Origin: Calditrichia bacterium | Lineage (GTDB): Bacteria; Calditrichota; Calditrichia; RBG-13-44-9; J075 | DNA: 64,000 bases | Direction of reading: 5' to 3' | Assembly (NCBI GenBank): GCA_028284905.1 | Contig: JANQQU010000072.1 | Location: forward strand, 1-64,000 | In this document: one piece after another, positions 16,464 to 25,333 of the stretch | Numbering within the stretch: the first letter of the stretch is position 1 | How the letters are laid out: every line of letters starts with the position of its first letter | The notes under the pieces: model-generated | The model's input: the letters and a program-made list of their open reading frames with translations, nothing else | Told to the model about the DNA's origin: nothing | The model's database searches: none | Position numbers and translations under genes: made by a program

Positions 16464-17954
16464 ATGTCTTCAATCGACATGAGTCTGCTTGCCATTGACA
16501 TTCGAAAATGGGACCTGGAGACACAGAAAATAACCATGATGAGTTATTATCTCTTATCCGGTGAAGAAAAAAGCATCATATTTGAGATCAGCATTCTCCA
16601 GCCGCCGGAAATGGTTGAAGAGTTTTTAGGTAAACTAAAATATGAAGTTGGTGAATTAGTAAATGCTGGCAAGCAACAGGAAGCAATTGAGATTAATTTC
16701 GATAATGAAACCTTCCTCAGACAAAAAACTTACAATTACTTTAAAAGAATTACCTCCGAATTAAATTCCCCTCGCCGCAAAAAAGGCCAAACCAAAATGA
16801 TCCGCACTGTCCATATGGACGTCTATAACGAAAATCAGGATATATCATTTTTACCGAAAAATATTCAATTTTACGTTGTATTAAATTGGGCAAGGCGCTA
16901 TTACAGCCGGGAAAAGTTTAAAGAAGCCGTTGAGCCGCTCCGCCAGTTGATAAAAATTGACCCGAATCAGGGTATCGCATATAAGTGGCTGGCACGTTCC
17001 CTCAAGAAATTGCGTAAGTATGAGGAAGCCACCAAACTTTATGAAAAACGCACGGAGATTGATCCAAGTGCAGAAGCATGGCTAGATCTGGCTAAATCCT
17101 ACCGTAAAGGGAAAATGTTCAATGAATCGGAGAAAATTTATTTGACGCTTTTGAAACAGGAAAGCGGCAATAAAGAAGCCCGGATCGGATTGGCCCAAAT
17201 TTATTATGCGAATAAGAACAATAAATATATGGAAGTTCTTGAGGAGCTGTCCAAAGAGGATCTTCCCTGGTTAAATGAATGGCTGACAGAAGAATTTAAT
17301 TTCCGTATTTATGTCAATGAAAAAACCCTCTTAACCCCCGCACAAACAGCTCGCTTTATGGGTTATCCGGAAATAATGGAATTAACCCAGCGTGCTTTCA
17401 AAAATGAATTTCCTTCCCACTTTCATGCCTCTCGTGCAAAGCTGACCTTTTTCCGCGAAGAGCTGGAAAATTGGGCAACAGTAATGAACAAATTCAATAG
17501 CTTAGGGAGAAAAGTAGTACTTTATCCTGAAAAGATTCATCAAAGTAATGAAGTTGAACAATCTGCAAAAGGAACCGGTAAAGCCAAAACTGCCGGTGGA
17601 GATGGCAAAGCACCGAAGTCCAATTTTGAAATGATTATGGCACAGATTAAGGCGCGCAAAGCGGCAAGAGAAGCCGGGCAGCAAATAGCGGCCTCCGCTA
17701 AAAAACCCTCTCCCCCACCGCAACAGAAAAAATCGAATCGTAATTCCAGGAAATCAATGCCGGTTAACGATGATCAATTAAATCTCCTTTCACAGCTGGA
17801 TGATAATACTTCCTCAAAACCGACCAAAAGAAATCCGAAACCGGGGCGAAAAAAGGGTCCGGGAAAAACAACGAAAAACGGATCCCGGAAGACAGCAGCT
17901 TCGAACAAACCGAAGTCGCCAAAAACAAAAACACCGGTAGAGGAAAAAAGCTAG
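16464..17954 (+). CDS. TPR protein with excisionase-like HTH and basic tail
   Basis: Residues ~135-265 form TPR-like repeats (YYSREKFKEAVEPLRQLIKI, AYKWLARSLKKLRKYEEATK). Residues ~288-338 resemble a MerR/excisionase-type HTH (HTH_17): LLTPAQTARFMGYP, then an extended helix, then FPSHFHASRAKLTFFREELENW, where that family has the P-x-h-x-h-g-x-x-x-x-F-x-x-x-D/E-L-x-x-W pattern. Residues ~365-496 are a low-complexity Lys/Pro/Ser-rich tail that would bind nucleic acid or polyanions. No signal peptide. This combination suggests a cytoplasmic DNA-associated scaffold or regulator, but no known family fits the whole. Good GGAG ribosome site. Confidence 0.65.
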   Translation: MSSIDMSLLAIDIRKWDLETQKITMMSYYLLSGEEKSIIFEISILQPPEMVEEFLGKLKYEVGELVNAGKQQEAIEINFDNETFLRQKTYNYFKRITSELNSPRRKKGQTKMIRTVHMDVYNENQDISFLPKNIQFYVVLNWARRYYSREKFKEAVEPLRQLIKIDPNQGIAYKWLARSLKKLRKYEEATKLYEKRTEIDPSAEAWLDLAKSYRKGKMFNESEKIYLTLLKQESGNKEARIGLAQIYYANKNNKYMEVLEELSKEDLPWLNEWLTEEFNFRIYVNEKTLLTPAQTARFMGYPEIMELTQRAFKNEFPSHFHASRAKLTFFREELENWATVMNKFNSLGRKVVLYPEKIHQSNEVEQSAKGTGKAKTAGGDGKAPKSNFEMIMAQIKARKAAREAGQQIAASAKKPSPPPQQKKSNRNSRKSMPVNDDQLNLLSQLDDNTSSKPTKRNPKPGRKKGPGKTTKNGSRKTAASNKPKSPKTKTPVEEKS

Positions 17955-17982
17955 TCTTCCTCCCCAATTTTATATATACCGC

Positions 17983-18023
17983 AAACAAAAAAGCCGGATC
18001 TTAAAGACCTGGCTTTTTTGTTT
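17983..18023. terminator. Bidirectional rho-independent terminator
   Basis: A 13 bp stem (AAACAAAAAAGCC and its complement) with A and T runs on both sides lies between the convergent TPR-HTH gene and the last gene of the polysaccharide locus. It would end both transcripts. Confidence 0.8.
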
Positions 18024-18058
18024 ATAATGCTTCGAAATTTTCTGGATTAACGCGCTTT

Positions 18059-19483
18059 TTAGTAAGCGCCTTTACCGAGGAAAGCGACAGGAATTGTTTC
18101 GAACATTATTTCGACATCAAAAAAGATCGATTGATTTTCAATATAATAAAGATCCAGTAAGCACATTTCCTCGAAAGAAAGATTGCTTCTGCCGGAAATT
18201 TGCCAAAGTCCGGTAATCCCTGGCTTGGTATCCCCACGCTTGATGTACCAATCGTAGTTCACCTTGCCATTCTTGATCATATCAAAGTCACCGATCGGCA
18301 ATGGCCGGGGGCCAACAATGCTCATATCCCCTTTCAGGACATTGATAAACTGCGGTAATTCATCCAAACTGTATTTGCGCAGAAAGCGACCAATCGGTGT
18401 CACCCGCGGATCTTTTTTCATTTTAAACAAGGCACCGTTCGATTCGTTGTGCTGCCAGAATTTTTCTTTGATACGATCGGCATCTTCATACATGGTGCGG
18501 AATTTAAAGAACCAGAATTCCGGTCCCCCTTTATACAAGGCACGTTTTTGCTTGAAGAATACCGGTCCTTTGGAAGTGAGCTTAATAAATGCACCGATAA
18601 TTAATCCCAGCGGCAAGAGAATAAATCCTGCGGCAGAAACAATCAACAGATCAGAGACTCTTTTAATGCGTCGCTGCCAGGCCAAAACCCGTTTCCGCCG
18701 GGTTTCCGTTGTTAATGGCACACCGGTAACATCTTTAACTTTAATTTGAGACATCAGGTTTTTGATTCCCGGTGAAACCATCTTAACCGTAACACCATGG
18801 TGCTCACAAGCTTTGCGGATAGGATCATATTTTTTCTCCAGCATAGAATCGCTGACAATAAAAACCTGATCTATATTGTGATGAGGGATCAAATCCTGAA
18901 CGTCATCATATTTACCGACGATTCGGGGTATAATACCCGGGTCATGCCGATGAGGGGTCCCATTAGCAATAAAACCTTTTACGCGATAATATTCACCATA
19001 CAATTCGCCAATGTGCTCAGAGAATTTCAGGGCTGAACTATCTGTCCCGACTATTAACACATGCTTATTGCCAAAGCCTTTGTGAAATAGTACCCGGTTA
19101 ATACGACTCATAATCGAATGGGCGATTTCCAAAGTGAAATATTGCACCATAATGAAAATGATTACAACACCGCGAGAATACTGATGCCCTTTAATCAAAA
19201 AGAGATAGGACATCACGAACAAAGCGAGATAATAAGTAAACTTCTTTAAGTGTTGTTTCTGATTCTCCAGAGTGCTTTTAAAAATTCCCCGGTAAACCCC
19301 CAATCCCAAAGCCAGTGGAAAAAATAACAGATTGATAAAAAGCCAGGGTTGCCAATAAACGAAGGGATCTTCAAATTCGGGGAAGCGGAGTCTTAACGCA
19401 ATCAGGAAGGAAATGTTAATCAGAACAAAGTCGACAAAGACAATTAGTAAGGTATAAATGTATCGCCAATTTTTTTTAATCAT
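18059..19483 (-). CDS. Undecaprenyl-phosphate sugar phosphotransferase
   Basis: It starts repeat-unit synthesis by moving a sugar 1-phosphate onto undecaprenyl phosphate. The N-terminal ~130 residues have four to five membrane segments, followed by a Rossmann-like CoA-binding domain (HVLIVGTDSSALKF near 141), one more membrane helix, and the catalytic bacterial sugar transferase domain (FKFRTMYEDAD near 330, LDELPQFINVLKGDMSIVGP near 375). The WbaP/WcaJ-type layout (474 residues) suggests glucose, galactose or a related hexose phosphate; specificity cannot be read. It is the last gene of the minus-strand locus. Confidence 0.9.
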   Translation of the reverse strand: MIKKNWRYIYTLLIVFVDFVLINISFLIALRLRFPEFEDPFVYWQPWLFINLLFFPLALGLGVYRGIFKSTLENQKQHLKKFTYYLALFVMSYLFLIKGHQYSRGVVIIFIMVQYFTLEIAHSIMSRINRVLFHKGFGNKHVLIVGTDSSALKFSEHIGELYGEYYRVKGFIANGTPHRHDPGIIPRIVGKYDDVQDLIPHHNIDQVFIVSDSMLEKKYDPIRKACEHHGVTVKMVSPGIKNLMSQIKVKDVTGVPLTTETRRKRVLAWQRRIKRVSDLLIVSAAGFILLPLGLIIGAFIKLTSKGPVFFKQKRALYKGGPEFWFFKFRTMYEDADRIKEKFWQHNESNGALFKMKKDPRVTPIGRFLRKYSLDELPQFINVLKGDMSIVGPRPLPIGDFDMIKNGKVNYDWYIKRGDTKPGITGLWQISGRSNLSFEEMCLLDLYYIENQSIFFDVEIMFETIPVAFLGKGAY

Positions 19484-19655
19484 TGTCAGATATCCTTGAA
19501 TCTACCAGAGCTACCTTTTTCCACATACCAGTGTTTAATCATCAATATCGGCCAGCATCATATTTTCTTGATGATAAATAACAAGAAATTTATTTTCGAA
19601 AAAATAATATCCTTAGGAGAAGAAATATACCGTTAATTGAACTGTAATCATAATT

Positions 19656-20600
19656 TTACAACACAGATACTGGTTTTAGTTGCCCAAGGTACCACTCGTA
19701 AGTAGCTGATATTCCTTCTCTTAAACCAATTTTAGCTTGCCAACCAATTTCTGTTAACTTGCTCACATCGAGAAGCTTACGCGGCGTGCCGTCCGGTTTA
19801 CTGATATCAAAGACCAGTTCCCCTCGGAAGTCAACAATATCCCGGATTAACAGGGCGAGGTCTTTAATTGAAATATCTTTTCCGACCCCTACATTAAAAA
19901 AGTCATTTCCATTATAATTTTCCATCATAAACAAGGACGCATCGGCCAGGTCATCAACGTGGAGAAACTCCCTGAGTGGGCTACCAGTTCCCCAGATTTC
20001 TACTGTCTCCGCGCCATTTTCCCTGGCTTCATGAAATTTACGAATCAATGCCGGAAGCACATGAGATTTCTGTAAGTCAAAATTATCATTGGGGCCATAA
20101 AGATTAGTAGGCATTAAAGAAATATATTGAGTGCCATACTGCCGGTTGTATGCCTGGCAAAGCTTAATCCCGGCAATTTTAGCAATTGCGTATGGTTCGT
20201 TCGTAGATTCCAGAAGATCGGTTAAAAGATAATCTTCCCGGATCGGCTGCGGAGCCAGCTTGGGATAAATACAGGAACTGCCTAAAAACAGCAATTTTTT
20301 AACGCCATTCAAATAGCTTTGGTGGATAACATTATTCTGAATTGCCAGGTTATCATAAAGAAAATCTGCCGGATAAGTATTATTCGCCATGATACCACCA
20401 ACTTTTGCAGCGGCGAGAAATACGAAATCAGGTTTTTCGATGGAGAAGAAATCCCGCACAGCATTCTGATCTCTTAAATCCAATTCAGCTGAGGTACGGG
20501 TAACTAAATTGCTGAATCCGGCTTGATCGAGATGGCGCACGATTGCCGATCCAACCAGGCCACGATGACCGGCAACATATATTTTCGATTGCTTGTTCAT
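19656..20600 (-). CDS. fcl: GDP-L-fucose synthase
   Basis: It converts GDP-4-keto-6-deoxy-mannose to GDP-L-fucose by 3,5-epimerisation and reduction. The Rossmann glycine motif is GHRGLVG (11-17). The catalytic region has SSCIYP (108-113), with Cys110, and Tyr137 and Lys141. The [12 protein letters not shown] stretch is typical for the family. At 314 residues it has the normal length. It follows gmd after a short repeat-flanked gene, so the two consecutive pathway steps are neighbours. Confidence 0.93.
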   Translation of the reverse strand: MNKQSKIYVAGHRGLVGSAIVRHLDQAGFSNLVTRTSAELDLRDQNAVRDFFSIEKPDFVFLAAAKVGGIMANNTYPADFLYDNLAIQNNVIHQSYLNGVKKLLFLGSSCIYPKLAPQPIREDYLLTDLLESTNEPYAIAKIAGIKLCQAYNRQYGTQYISLMPTNLYGPNDNFDLQKSHVLPALIRKFHEARENGAETVEIWGTGSPLREFLHVDDLADASLFMMENYNGNDFFNVGVGKDISIKDLALLIRDIVDFRGELVFDISKPDGTPRKLLDVSKLTEIGWQAKIGLREGISATYEWYLGQLKPVSVL

Positions 20601-20639
20601 TTCAAGTCCTTATTTAAGTCAGCGTCCAAATTATTAAAA

Positions 20640-21155
20640 CAGGTACTTAGGGGCTTAGGTTATTAGGGGTTTAGGAAAACCAGGATTTTTCTTATCATAC
20701 CGTATTTAATGATCTTATTAATGCTGCCAACACCTTTTCGGTTTCAATAATTTTTGCTTCGTAATTATTTGTTTGATTATTTTTTAGATAACCAATTCTT
20801 TTTGCGATACTATACTGATAGTGCAATTCTTTCAGGGATGCAAAAGCGATTTTCAGAAAGCGAAGGTATTCTTTATGACCATCCCGAGCACATCCCTCGA
20901 CGATATTTGAAGGCACTGAGATTGCCGCTCTTCTCATCTGAGCAGTAATACCGTACATCTCCTCTCTCGGAAAAACTCTGGTTAATTGATACGTCATAAT
21001 CACTAATTCATCGGCTAAAACAAAGGCCCTTAGCTTTGTATGATCACGCATAATTTCCCCCGAATATGCATTAATATTTTCCTAACCTAATCCCCTAAAA
21101 CCCTAATCCCCTAAATCTCTAAGGCCTTAGGCCTAATCCCTAAATCCCTAACTCT
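20640..21155. repeat. Inverted TTAGGGG-type repeats flanking a small gene
   Basis: TTAGGGG-like words cluster at about 20647-20675, and their complement (CCCCTAA) clusters at about 21085-21150. The two clusters therefore form inverted flanks around the four-helix-bundle gene, which sits between fcl and gmd. A hairpin of the same unit occurs at 56363-56462. Confidence 0.65.
20695..21051 (-). CDS. Four-helix-bundle (S23/23S IVS-type) protein
   Basis: The 118-residue protein belongs to the four-helix-bundle family related to proteins encoded in 23S rRNA intervening sequences. Diagnostic features are the LRAFVLADELVIMTYQLTRVFP opening, then MRRAAISVPSNIVEG (near 43-57), and the EYLRFLKIAFASLKELHYQ helix. 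Stand-alone copies are common and their role is unknown. No rRNA sequence surrounds this copy. It interrupts the gmd-fcl pair and is bounded by inverted TTAGGGG-type repeats, which suggests it was inserted as a unit. Confidence 0.85.
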   Translation of the reverse strand: MRDHTKLRAFVLADELVIMTYQLTRVFPREEMYGITAQMRRAAISVPSNIVEGCARDGHKEYLRFLKIAFASLKELHYQYSIAKRIGYLKNNQTNNYEAKIIETEKVLAALIRSLNTV

Positions 21156-22242
21156 ACTCAACGGTCAACATTTCCCGGCGGGTTAGTTGCCAATCTGCTT
21201 CAATCATTATCCGTACGAGATCTTCAAACGTTGTTTGCGGGCGCCAGTCCAGCTTCTCAGCGGCTTTAGAGGCATCCCCCAGTAGTTCTTCTACCTCCGT
21301 CGGCCGGTAGTAACGTGGGTCAATTTTCACAACAACATCACCCGGTTTCAAATTAGATGTAATCTCGAATCGGGAATCAGCGATGTTACTAATGACGCCT
21401 TGTTCTTTTTCATCGCCGCCTTCCCAGCCGATGGATACACCAAAATTCTCGAACGAGCGTTCTACGAATTCCCGTACTGTATGCATTTCTCCGGTAGCAA
21501 TAACGAAATCTTCCGGCGCATCTAATTGCAGCATCCGCCACATTGCATCGACATATTCCGGTGCATATCCCCAGTCACGTTGTGCGTCCAGGTTACCAAG
21601 ATATAGGGTGTTCTGATTGCCGGCAGCAATTCGGGACACCGCGCGGGTAATTTTCCGGGTAACAAAAGTTTCTCCCCGGCGGGGTGATTCGTGATTGAAG
21701 AGAATACCATTGCAGGCGAAAAGATTGTATGCTTCACGATAATTTACTGTAATCCAGTAAGCATACAATTTTGCGGCAGCATAGGGACTGCGCGGATAAA
21801 AAGGCGTCGTCTCACTTTGCGGCACTTCCTGAACTTTCCCGTACAGCTCAGAAGTTGAGGCCTGATAAAAACGAGCAGGCACACCGGTCTCTTTAATCGC
21901 ATCAAGAAAGCGCAATGTGCCAACAGCATCGACCTCCGCGGTATATTCCGGCACCTCAAAGGAAACACCAACGTGACTTTGTGCGGCCAGATTATAAATT
22001 TCGTCCGGCTGAACTTTCTCCAGAATCCGGTTGAGGTTAGAGGAATCCGTTAAATCTCCGTAATGCAGCACCATTTTCCGGCGGGCTTCATGGGGGTCCT
22101 GGTAAATATGATCGATGCGATCGGTATTAAAGGAACTGGCCCGGCGGATGATGCCGTGCACCTGATAGCCTTTGGAAATTAATAATTCTGTCAGATAACT
22201 ACCATCCTGACCCGTGATACCGGTAATGAGCGCTTTTTTCAT
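21154..22242 (-). CDS. gmd: GDP-mannose 4,6-dehydratase
   Basis: It turns GDP-mannose into GDP-4-keto-6-deoxy-mannose, the precursor of GDP-L-fucose and GDP-rhamnose. The NADP-binding glycine motif GITGQDG is at 8-14. Catalytic residues Thr130, Glu132, Tyr154 and Lys158 are in STSELYG and [10 protein letters not shown]. The [17 protein letters not shown] segment is a hallmark. At 362 residues it is full length. The substrate comes from ManC and ManB encoded elsewhere in the window. Confidence 0.95.
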   Translation of the reverse strand: MKKALITGITGQDGSYLTELLISKGYQVHGIIRRASSFNTDRIDHIYQDPHEARRKMVLHYGDLTDSSNLNRILEKVQPDEIYNLAAQSHVGVSFEVPEYTAEVDAVGTLRFLDAIKETGVPARFYQASTSELYGKVQEVPQSETTPFYPRSPYAAAKLYAYWITVNYREAYNLFACNGILFNHESPRRGETFVTRKITRAVSRIAAGNQNTLYLGNLDAQRDWGYAPEYVDAMWRMLQLDAPEDFVIATGEMHTVREFVERSFENFGVSIGWEGGDEKEQGVISNIADSRFEITSNLKPGDVVVKIDPRYYRPTEVEELLGDASKAAEKLDWRPQTTFEDLVRIMIEADWQLTRREMLTVE

Positions 22243-22384
22243 TCGATTACTCCATCGAAAAATTTTTCAATCTGCCGGATAAATGGATCATTGTATTGAT
22301 GCTTTTTTCGGCAGGCATTTCTATCATAGTTTATTTTATTTTCATCTGTTTTTTATATTCGCAACTTGTTAAATCGTGCCCGCT

Positions 22385-23356
22385 TTAATTTTTGGCTTTT
22401 TTGGTCACTTCTTCCGCTATCCATTTATATGTTTTCTCAAGCCCTTCCCGAAGCGGTTTCGTCGGCCGCCAGTTAATTTTTTCGGCAATCAGGCGATTAT
22501 CGGAGCAGCGTCCGCGCACGCCTTCCGGCCCGGGAATATGGCGAATCTTTAGTTGTTTATTTGCGATTTCCATCACCATCCTGGCAAGCTGATTGATGCT
22601 GACCATTTCTTCCGAGCCAATGTTTACCGGGCCGCTAAATTGAGAATCCATTAAACGGCGTACTCCATCCAGGCACTCATCGATATAAAGAAATGAGCGG
22701 GTTTGATTACCATCCCCCCACATTTCGATTTCTCCGCCATCCGCTGCTTCCGCGACTTTACGGCACATTGCCGCCGGCACTTTTTCCCGTCCGCCCGTCC
22801 AGGTACCTTCCGGTCCGAAAATATTATGGAAACGAGCAATGCACACTGCCATTCCGAAGTTACGCTGATAAGATAGATACAACCGTTCGCTAAAAAGCTT
22901 CTCCCAACCATATTCACTATCGGGATTCGCCGGATAGGCAGTGCTTTCGGTGCAAACAGGATTTGACGGATCCATTTGATTATGTTCGGGATAGACACAG
23001 GCGGATGACGAATAGAAGGTTTTTTTGATATTGCGTTTATAGCAGGCATCCAGGATGTTCAAATTAATAGCTGCCGAATTATGCATGATGTTCGCATCGT
23101 TGGCGCCAGTGAAAATATAGCCGGCGCCTCCCATATCGGCAGCCAGTTGATACACCTCGTCAAACGGCTGATCGACAATCATTCTGCAAAACCTCTGATC
23201 GCGCAGATCACCGATAATAAAATCATCCGCGGTTGTTGCAGAAAATTCCGGATATTTTAAATCGACACCGCGAACCCAGTGTCCTTCTTCCTTCATTCTT
23301 TTTACCAGGTGACTACCGATAAAACCGCCAGCACCACAAATCAAAACTTTTTTCAT
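22385..23356 (-). CDS. GDP-mannose 3,5-epimerase-like enzyme
   Basis: An extended SDR of 323 residues. Beyond the G-x-x-G-x-x-G motif (8-14, CGAGGFIG), it shares the catalytic layout of plant GDP-mannose 3,5-epimerase: Cys120 in SSSACVYPE, Tyr149 and Lys153 in SEYGWEKL, and Lys192 in GGREKVPAA. The spacings (29, 33 and 72 residues after the Cys) equal those I recall for the Arabidopsis enzyme (Cys145, Tyr174, Lys178, Lys217). The C-terminal IPGPEGVRGRCSDN motif also matches. It should make GDP-L-galactose and/or GDP-L-gulose from GDP-mannose, which would be an unusual sugar in a bacterial polysaccharide. Confidence 0.85.
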   Translation of the reverse strand: MKKVLICGAGGFIGSHLVKRMKEEGHWVRGVDLKYPEFSATTADDFIIGDLRDQRFCRMIVDQPFDEVYQLAADMGGAGYIFTGANDANIMHNSAAINLNILDACYKRNIKKTFYSSSACVYPEHNQMDPSNPVCTESTAYPANPDSEYGWEKLFSERLYLSYQRNFGMAVCIARFHNIFGPEGTWTGGREKVPAAMCRKVAEAADGGEIEMWGDGNQTRSFLYIDECLDGVRRLMDSQFSGPVNIGSEEMVSINQLARMVMEIANKQLKIRHIPGPEGVRGRCSDNRLIAEKINWRPTKPLREGLEKTYKWIAEEVTKKAKN

Positions 23357-23381
23357 CTATATTGAACCAAAAACTTCAAAA

Positions 23382-24140
23382 TCATTCAAATTTCTTTAAA
23401 CCCAGTCGCTCCATGGCGGTAAATAATATAAACAGGGAATTGGTCACGAGGTAGCGTTTCCATAATCTTCCCGGTTCCTGGATTAGGCGGTAGAGCCATT
23501 CCAGGGCATATCGTTTCATCCATTCCGGGGCATGCGTAGTATTGCCGGCGATGTAATCAAAACCAGCACCGATCCCGATCATGACTCCCCGTTCAAGGCC
23601 CCGAAAATTTTCAGCCATCCATATTTCCTGCTTTGGTGCACCGAAGGCGACCCAGATAATATCTGCCCCGCTCTCGTTCATTTCTTTCACAAAATGGACA
23701 TTTTCTTCGTCTGTTAATGGTCGGAATGGCGGAGAGATTTGCCCGACAATTTCCGCACCAGGGAAACGCTTTCGGCAGGCGGCGACCAATTTCCCAAGCG
23801 TTTCTTCACTACTGCCAAAGAAGAAATGTTTCAAGCCATCTTTTCTGCCCCATTCCAAAGTTTTCTCAAAAAAGGTGGGACCAAAAATCCGTTCCACATC
23901 TTTGACACCTTTCCAGCCCATCACCACGGAAAGCGGCTTCCCGTCCGGAAACGCCATCCAGGCATTGTTGATAATCGATTTGTAGCGCGGCTTCAGAGTG
24001 CCTTCTACCACTGTATGCACATTGTTGACGGTTATATAGGCAGGTAAAGCACTTTCTCTTAGAAACGCTTTCACTTTCTGATAGGTAATTTTATATGAGG
24101 GGGTCGCATCGATTCGGCACCCCAATACCGACACTTTCAT
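23382..24140 (-). CDS. WecG/TagA/CpsF-family glycosyltransferase (GT26)
   Basis: The 252-residue protein has the GT26 pattern: an N-terminal YITVNNVHTVVEG strand, PDGKPLSVVM (near 67), KHFFFGSSEETL, and the conserved IIWVAFGAPKQEIWM (near 160). The family transfers ManNAc, ManNAcA or a related sugar to a lipid-linked acceptor, often as the second step after the initiating transferase. The sugar here is unknown. The start overlaps the preceding stop by 4 bp, so translation is probably coupled. Confidence 0.9.
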   Translation of the reverse strand: MKVSVLGCRIDATPSYKITYQKVKAFLRESALPAYITVNNVHTVVEGTLKPRYKSIINNAWMAFPDGKPLSVVMGWKGVKDVERIFGPTFFEKTLEWGRKDGLKHFFFGSSEETLGKLVAACRKRFPGAEIVGQISPPFRPLTDEENVHFVKEMNESGADIIWVAFGAPKQEIWMAENFRGLERGVMIGIGAGFDYIAGNTTHAPEWMKRYALEWLYRLIQEPGRLWKRYLVTNSLFILFTAMERLGLKKFE

Positions 24141-25333
24141 GCTGTCACTTCCTCTTTTGCTGCTATTGCATCCTGATATATTTTTATTAACATGCGATAA
24201 TTGCTTGCCGCAGAATACTTCTCTTCATAGACTTTGCGGGCGTTTATGCCCATTTCCCGAAACTTCTCAGGGTTCTCCCAATTCGACAAAACCTGCTGAT
24301 ATAATTCTTCGGTATTCCCCGGAGAAAAATATTCACCAGTAACGCCTTCTTCGATCAATTCCTGAACGGCACCAATTCGCGAAGCGATAACAGGTACGCC
24401 ACAAGCATATGCTTCAGCCACAGTTAAACCAAAAGTTTCATAACACTCCGAAGGAAATATCAGACTTCTCGCTCCCTTAATCCCCGACATCATTATTTTT
24501 CCATCAACTCTTCCCAGGTATTCCAAGTTTCCGGATTGTTGTTTAGTAACTGCTGATTCTACCATATTCGATAATGGACCATCACCGATAATTTTTAACT
24601 TAATATCTTCAGGCATTCGCTGCCAGGCTTTCAGGAGAGTTTCAATACCTTTCTCTTTAGACAAACGGCCCACATAGATATAATAATCCCCGTTTCGACC
24701 TCTTTTGCCAGGATCGCTGACAACAAAGTTCGGTTTTACAACAAATTTTTCAGCGGGATAACCGGCTTGTAAAAATTTGGATCGTACGAATGCAGATATC
24801 GCAATAAATCTGTCGATATCCTTTTTCCATGTTTCTTGCCATTGATGGAATGCCAGCATACCGGCAACTGCCAAGGATTGTATTTTAGAATCGCGATAAC
24901 AAGCATTCTTTACCGCTGCAAACGGGATTTTTTTCTTAAAGCAGTCTTCACAGACACCGCCATCGCGATAGAACAATCCATTTGGGCAAAAGAACCGGAA
25001 ATTATGAAGGGTCTGAATCAGTGGAATGTTACACGCTTTTCCAACTGACAGCACTGCCGGAGAGATTAACGGGAAAGTATTATGACAATGGATAATATCA
25101 GGCGCTTCCAAACGGAGGAAATTTTGAAAATCTTTAATAATTGCACGGTTATGGGTCGTCCGGTAGAGCATGGCTGCCTTCTGCAAACCCGAATAAGATT
25201 TTATTTCATCATTGTGCCGGGTAAACTCAACGACTTCATGCCCATTCCGGAGTAATAATTCTTTCTCGTTTTTATAAACGCTATCTTCCCCACCAGAGAT
25301 TTGATAATAGTTATGTACCAAGCAGATCTTCAA
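24137..25333 (-). CDS. Glycosyltransferase family 4 (GT-B)
   Basis: A 398-residue retaining GT-B enzyme. The N-terminal domain begins with CLVHNYYQISGGEDSVYKNE, and the C-terminal domain has YIYVGRLSKEKGIETLL (near 219), then FPSECYETFGLTVAEAYACGVPVIAS (near 312), which carries the E-x7-E nucleotide-sugar motif. A cysteine cluster (CPNGLFYRDGGVCEDC near 115-132) matches a subset of GT4 proteins. Donor and acceptor are unknown. It overlaps both neighbours by 4 bp, showing a tightly packed operon. Confidence 0.9.
   Translation of the reverse strand: MKICLVHNYYQISGGEDSVYKNEKELLLRNGHEVVEFTRHNDEIKSYSGLQKAAMLYRTTHNRAIIKDFQNFLRLEAPDIIHCHNTFPLISPAVLSVGKACNIPLIQTLHNFRFFCPNGLFYRDGGVCEDCFKKKIPFAAVKNACYRDSKIQSLAVAGMLAFHQWQETWKKDIDRFIAISAFVRSKFLQAGYPAEKFVVKPNFVVSDPGKRGRNGDYYIYVGRLSKEKGIETLLKAWQRMPEDIKLKIIGDGPLSNMVESAVTKQQSGNLEYLGRVDGKIMMSGIKGARSLIFPSECYETFGLTVAEAYACGVPVIASRIGAVQELIEEGVTGEYFSPGNTEELYQQVLSNWENPEKFREMGINARKVYEEKYSAASNYRMLIKIYQDAIAAKEEVTA

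Noticed and set aside
20695-21051. 23S rRNA intervening sequence
   Set aside because: The encoded protein is of that family, but no rRNA sequence surrounds it; fcl and gmd do.
24100-24560. Plus-strand frames opposite the glycosyltransferase genes
   Set aside because: They are shadows of well-supported minus-strand genes with no motif of their own.
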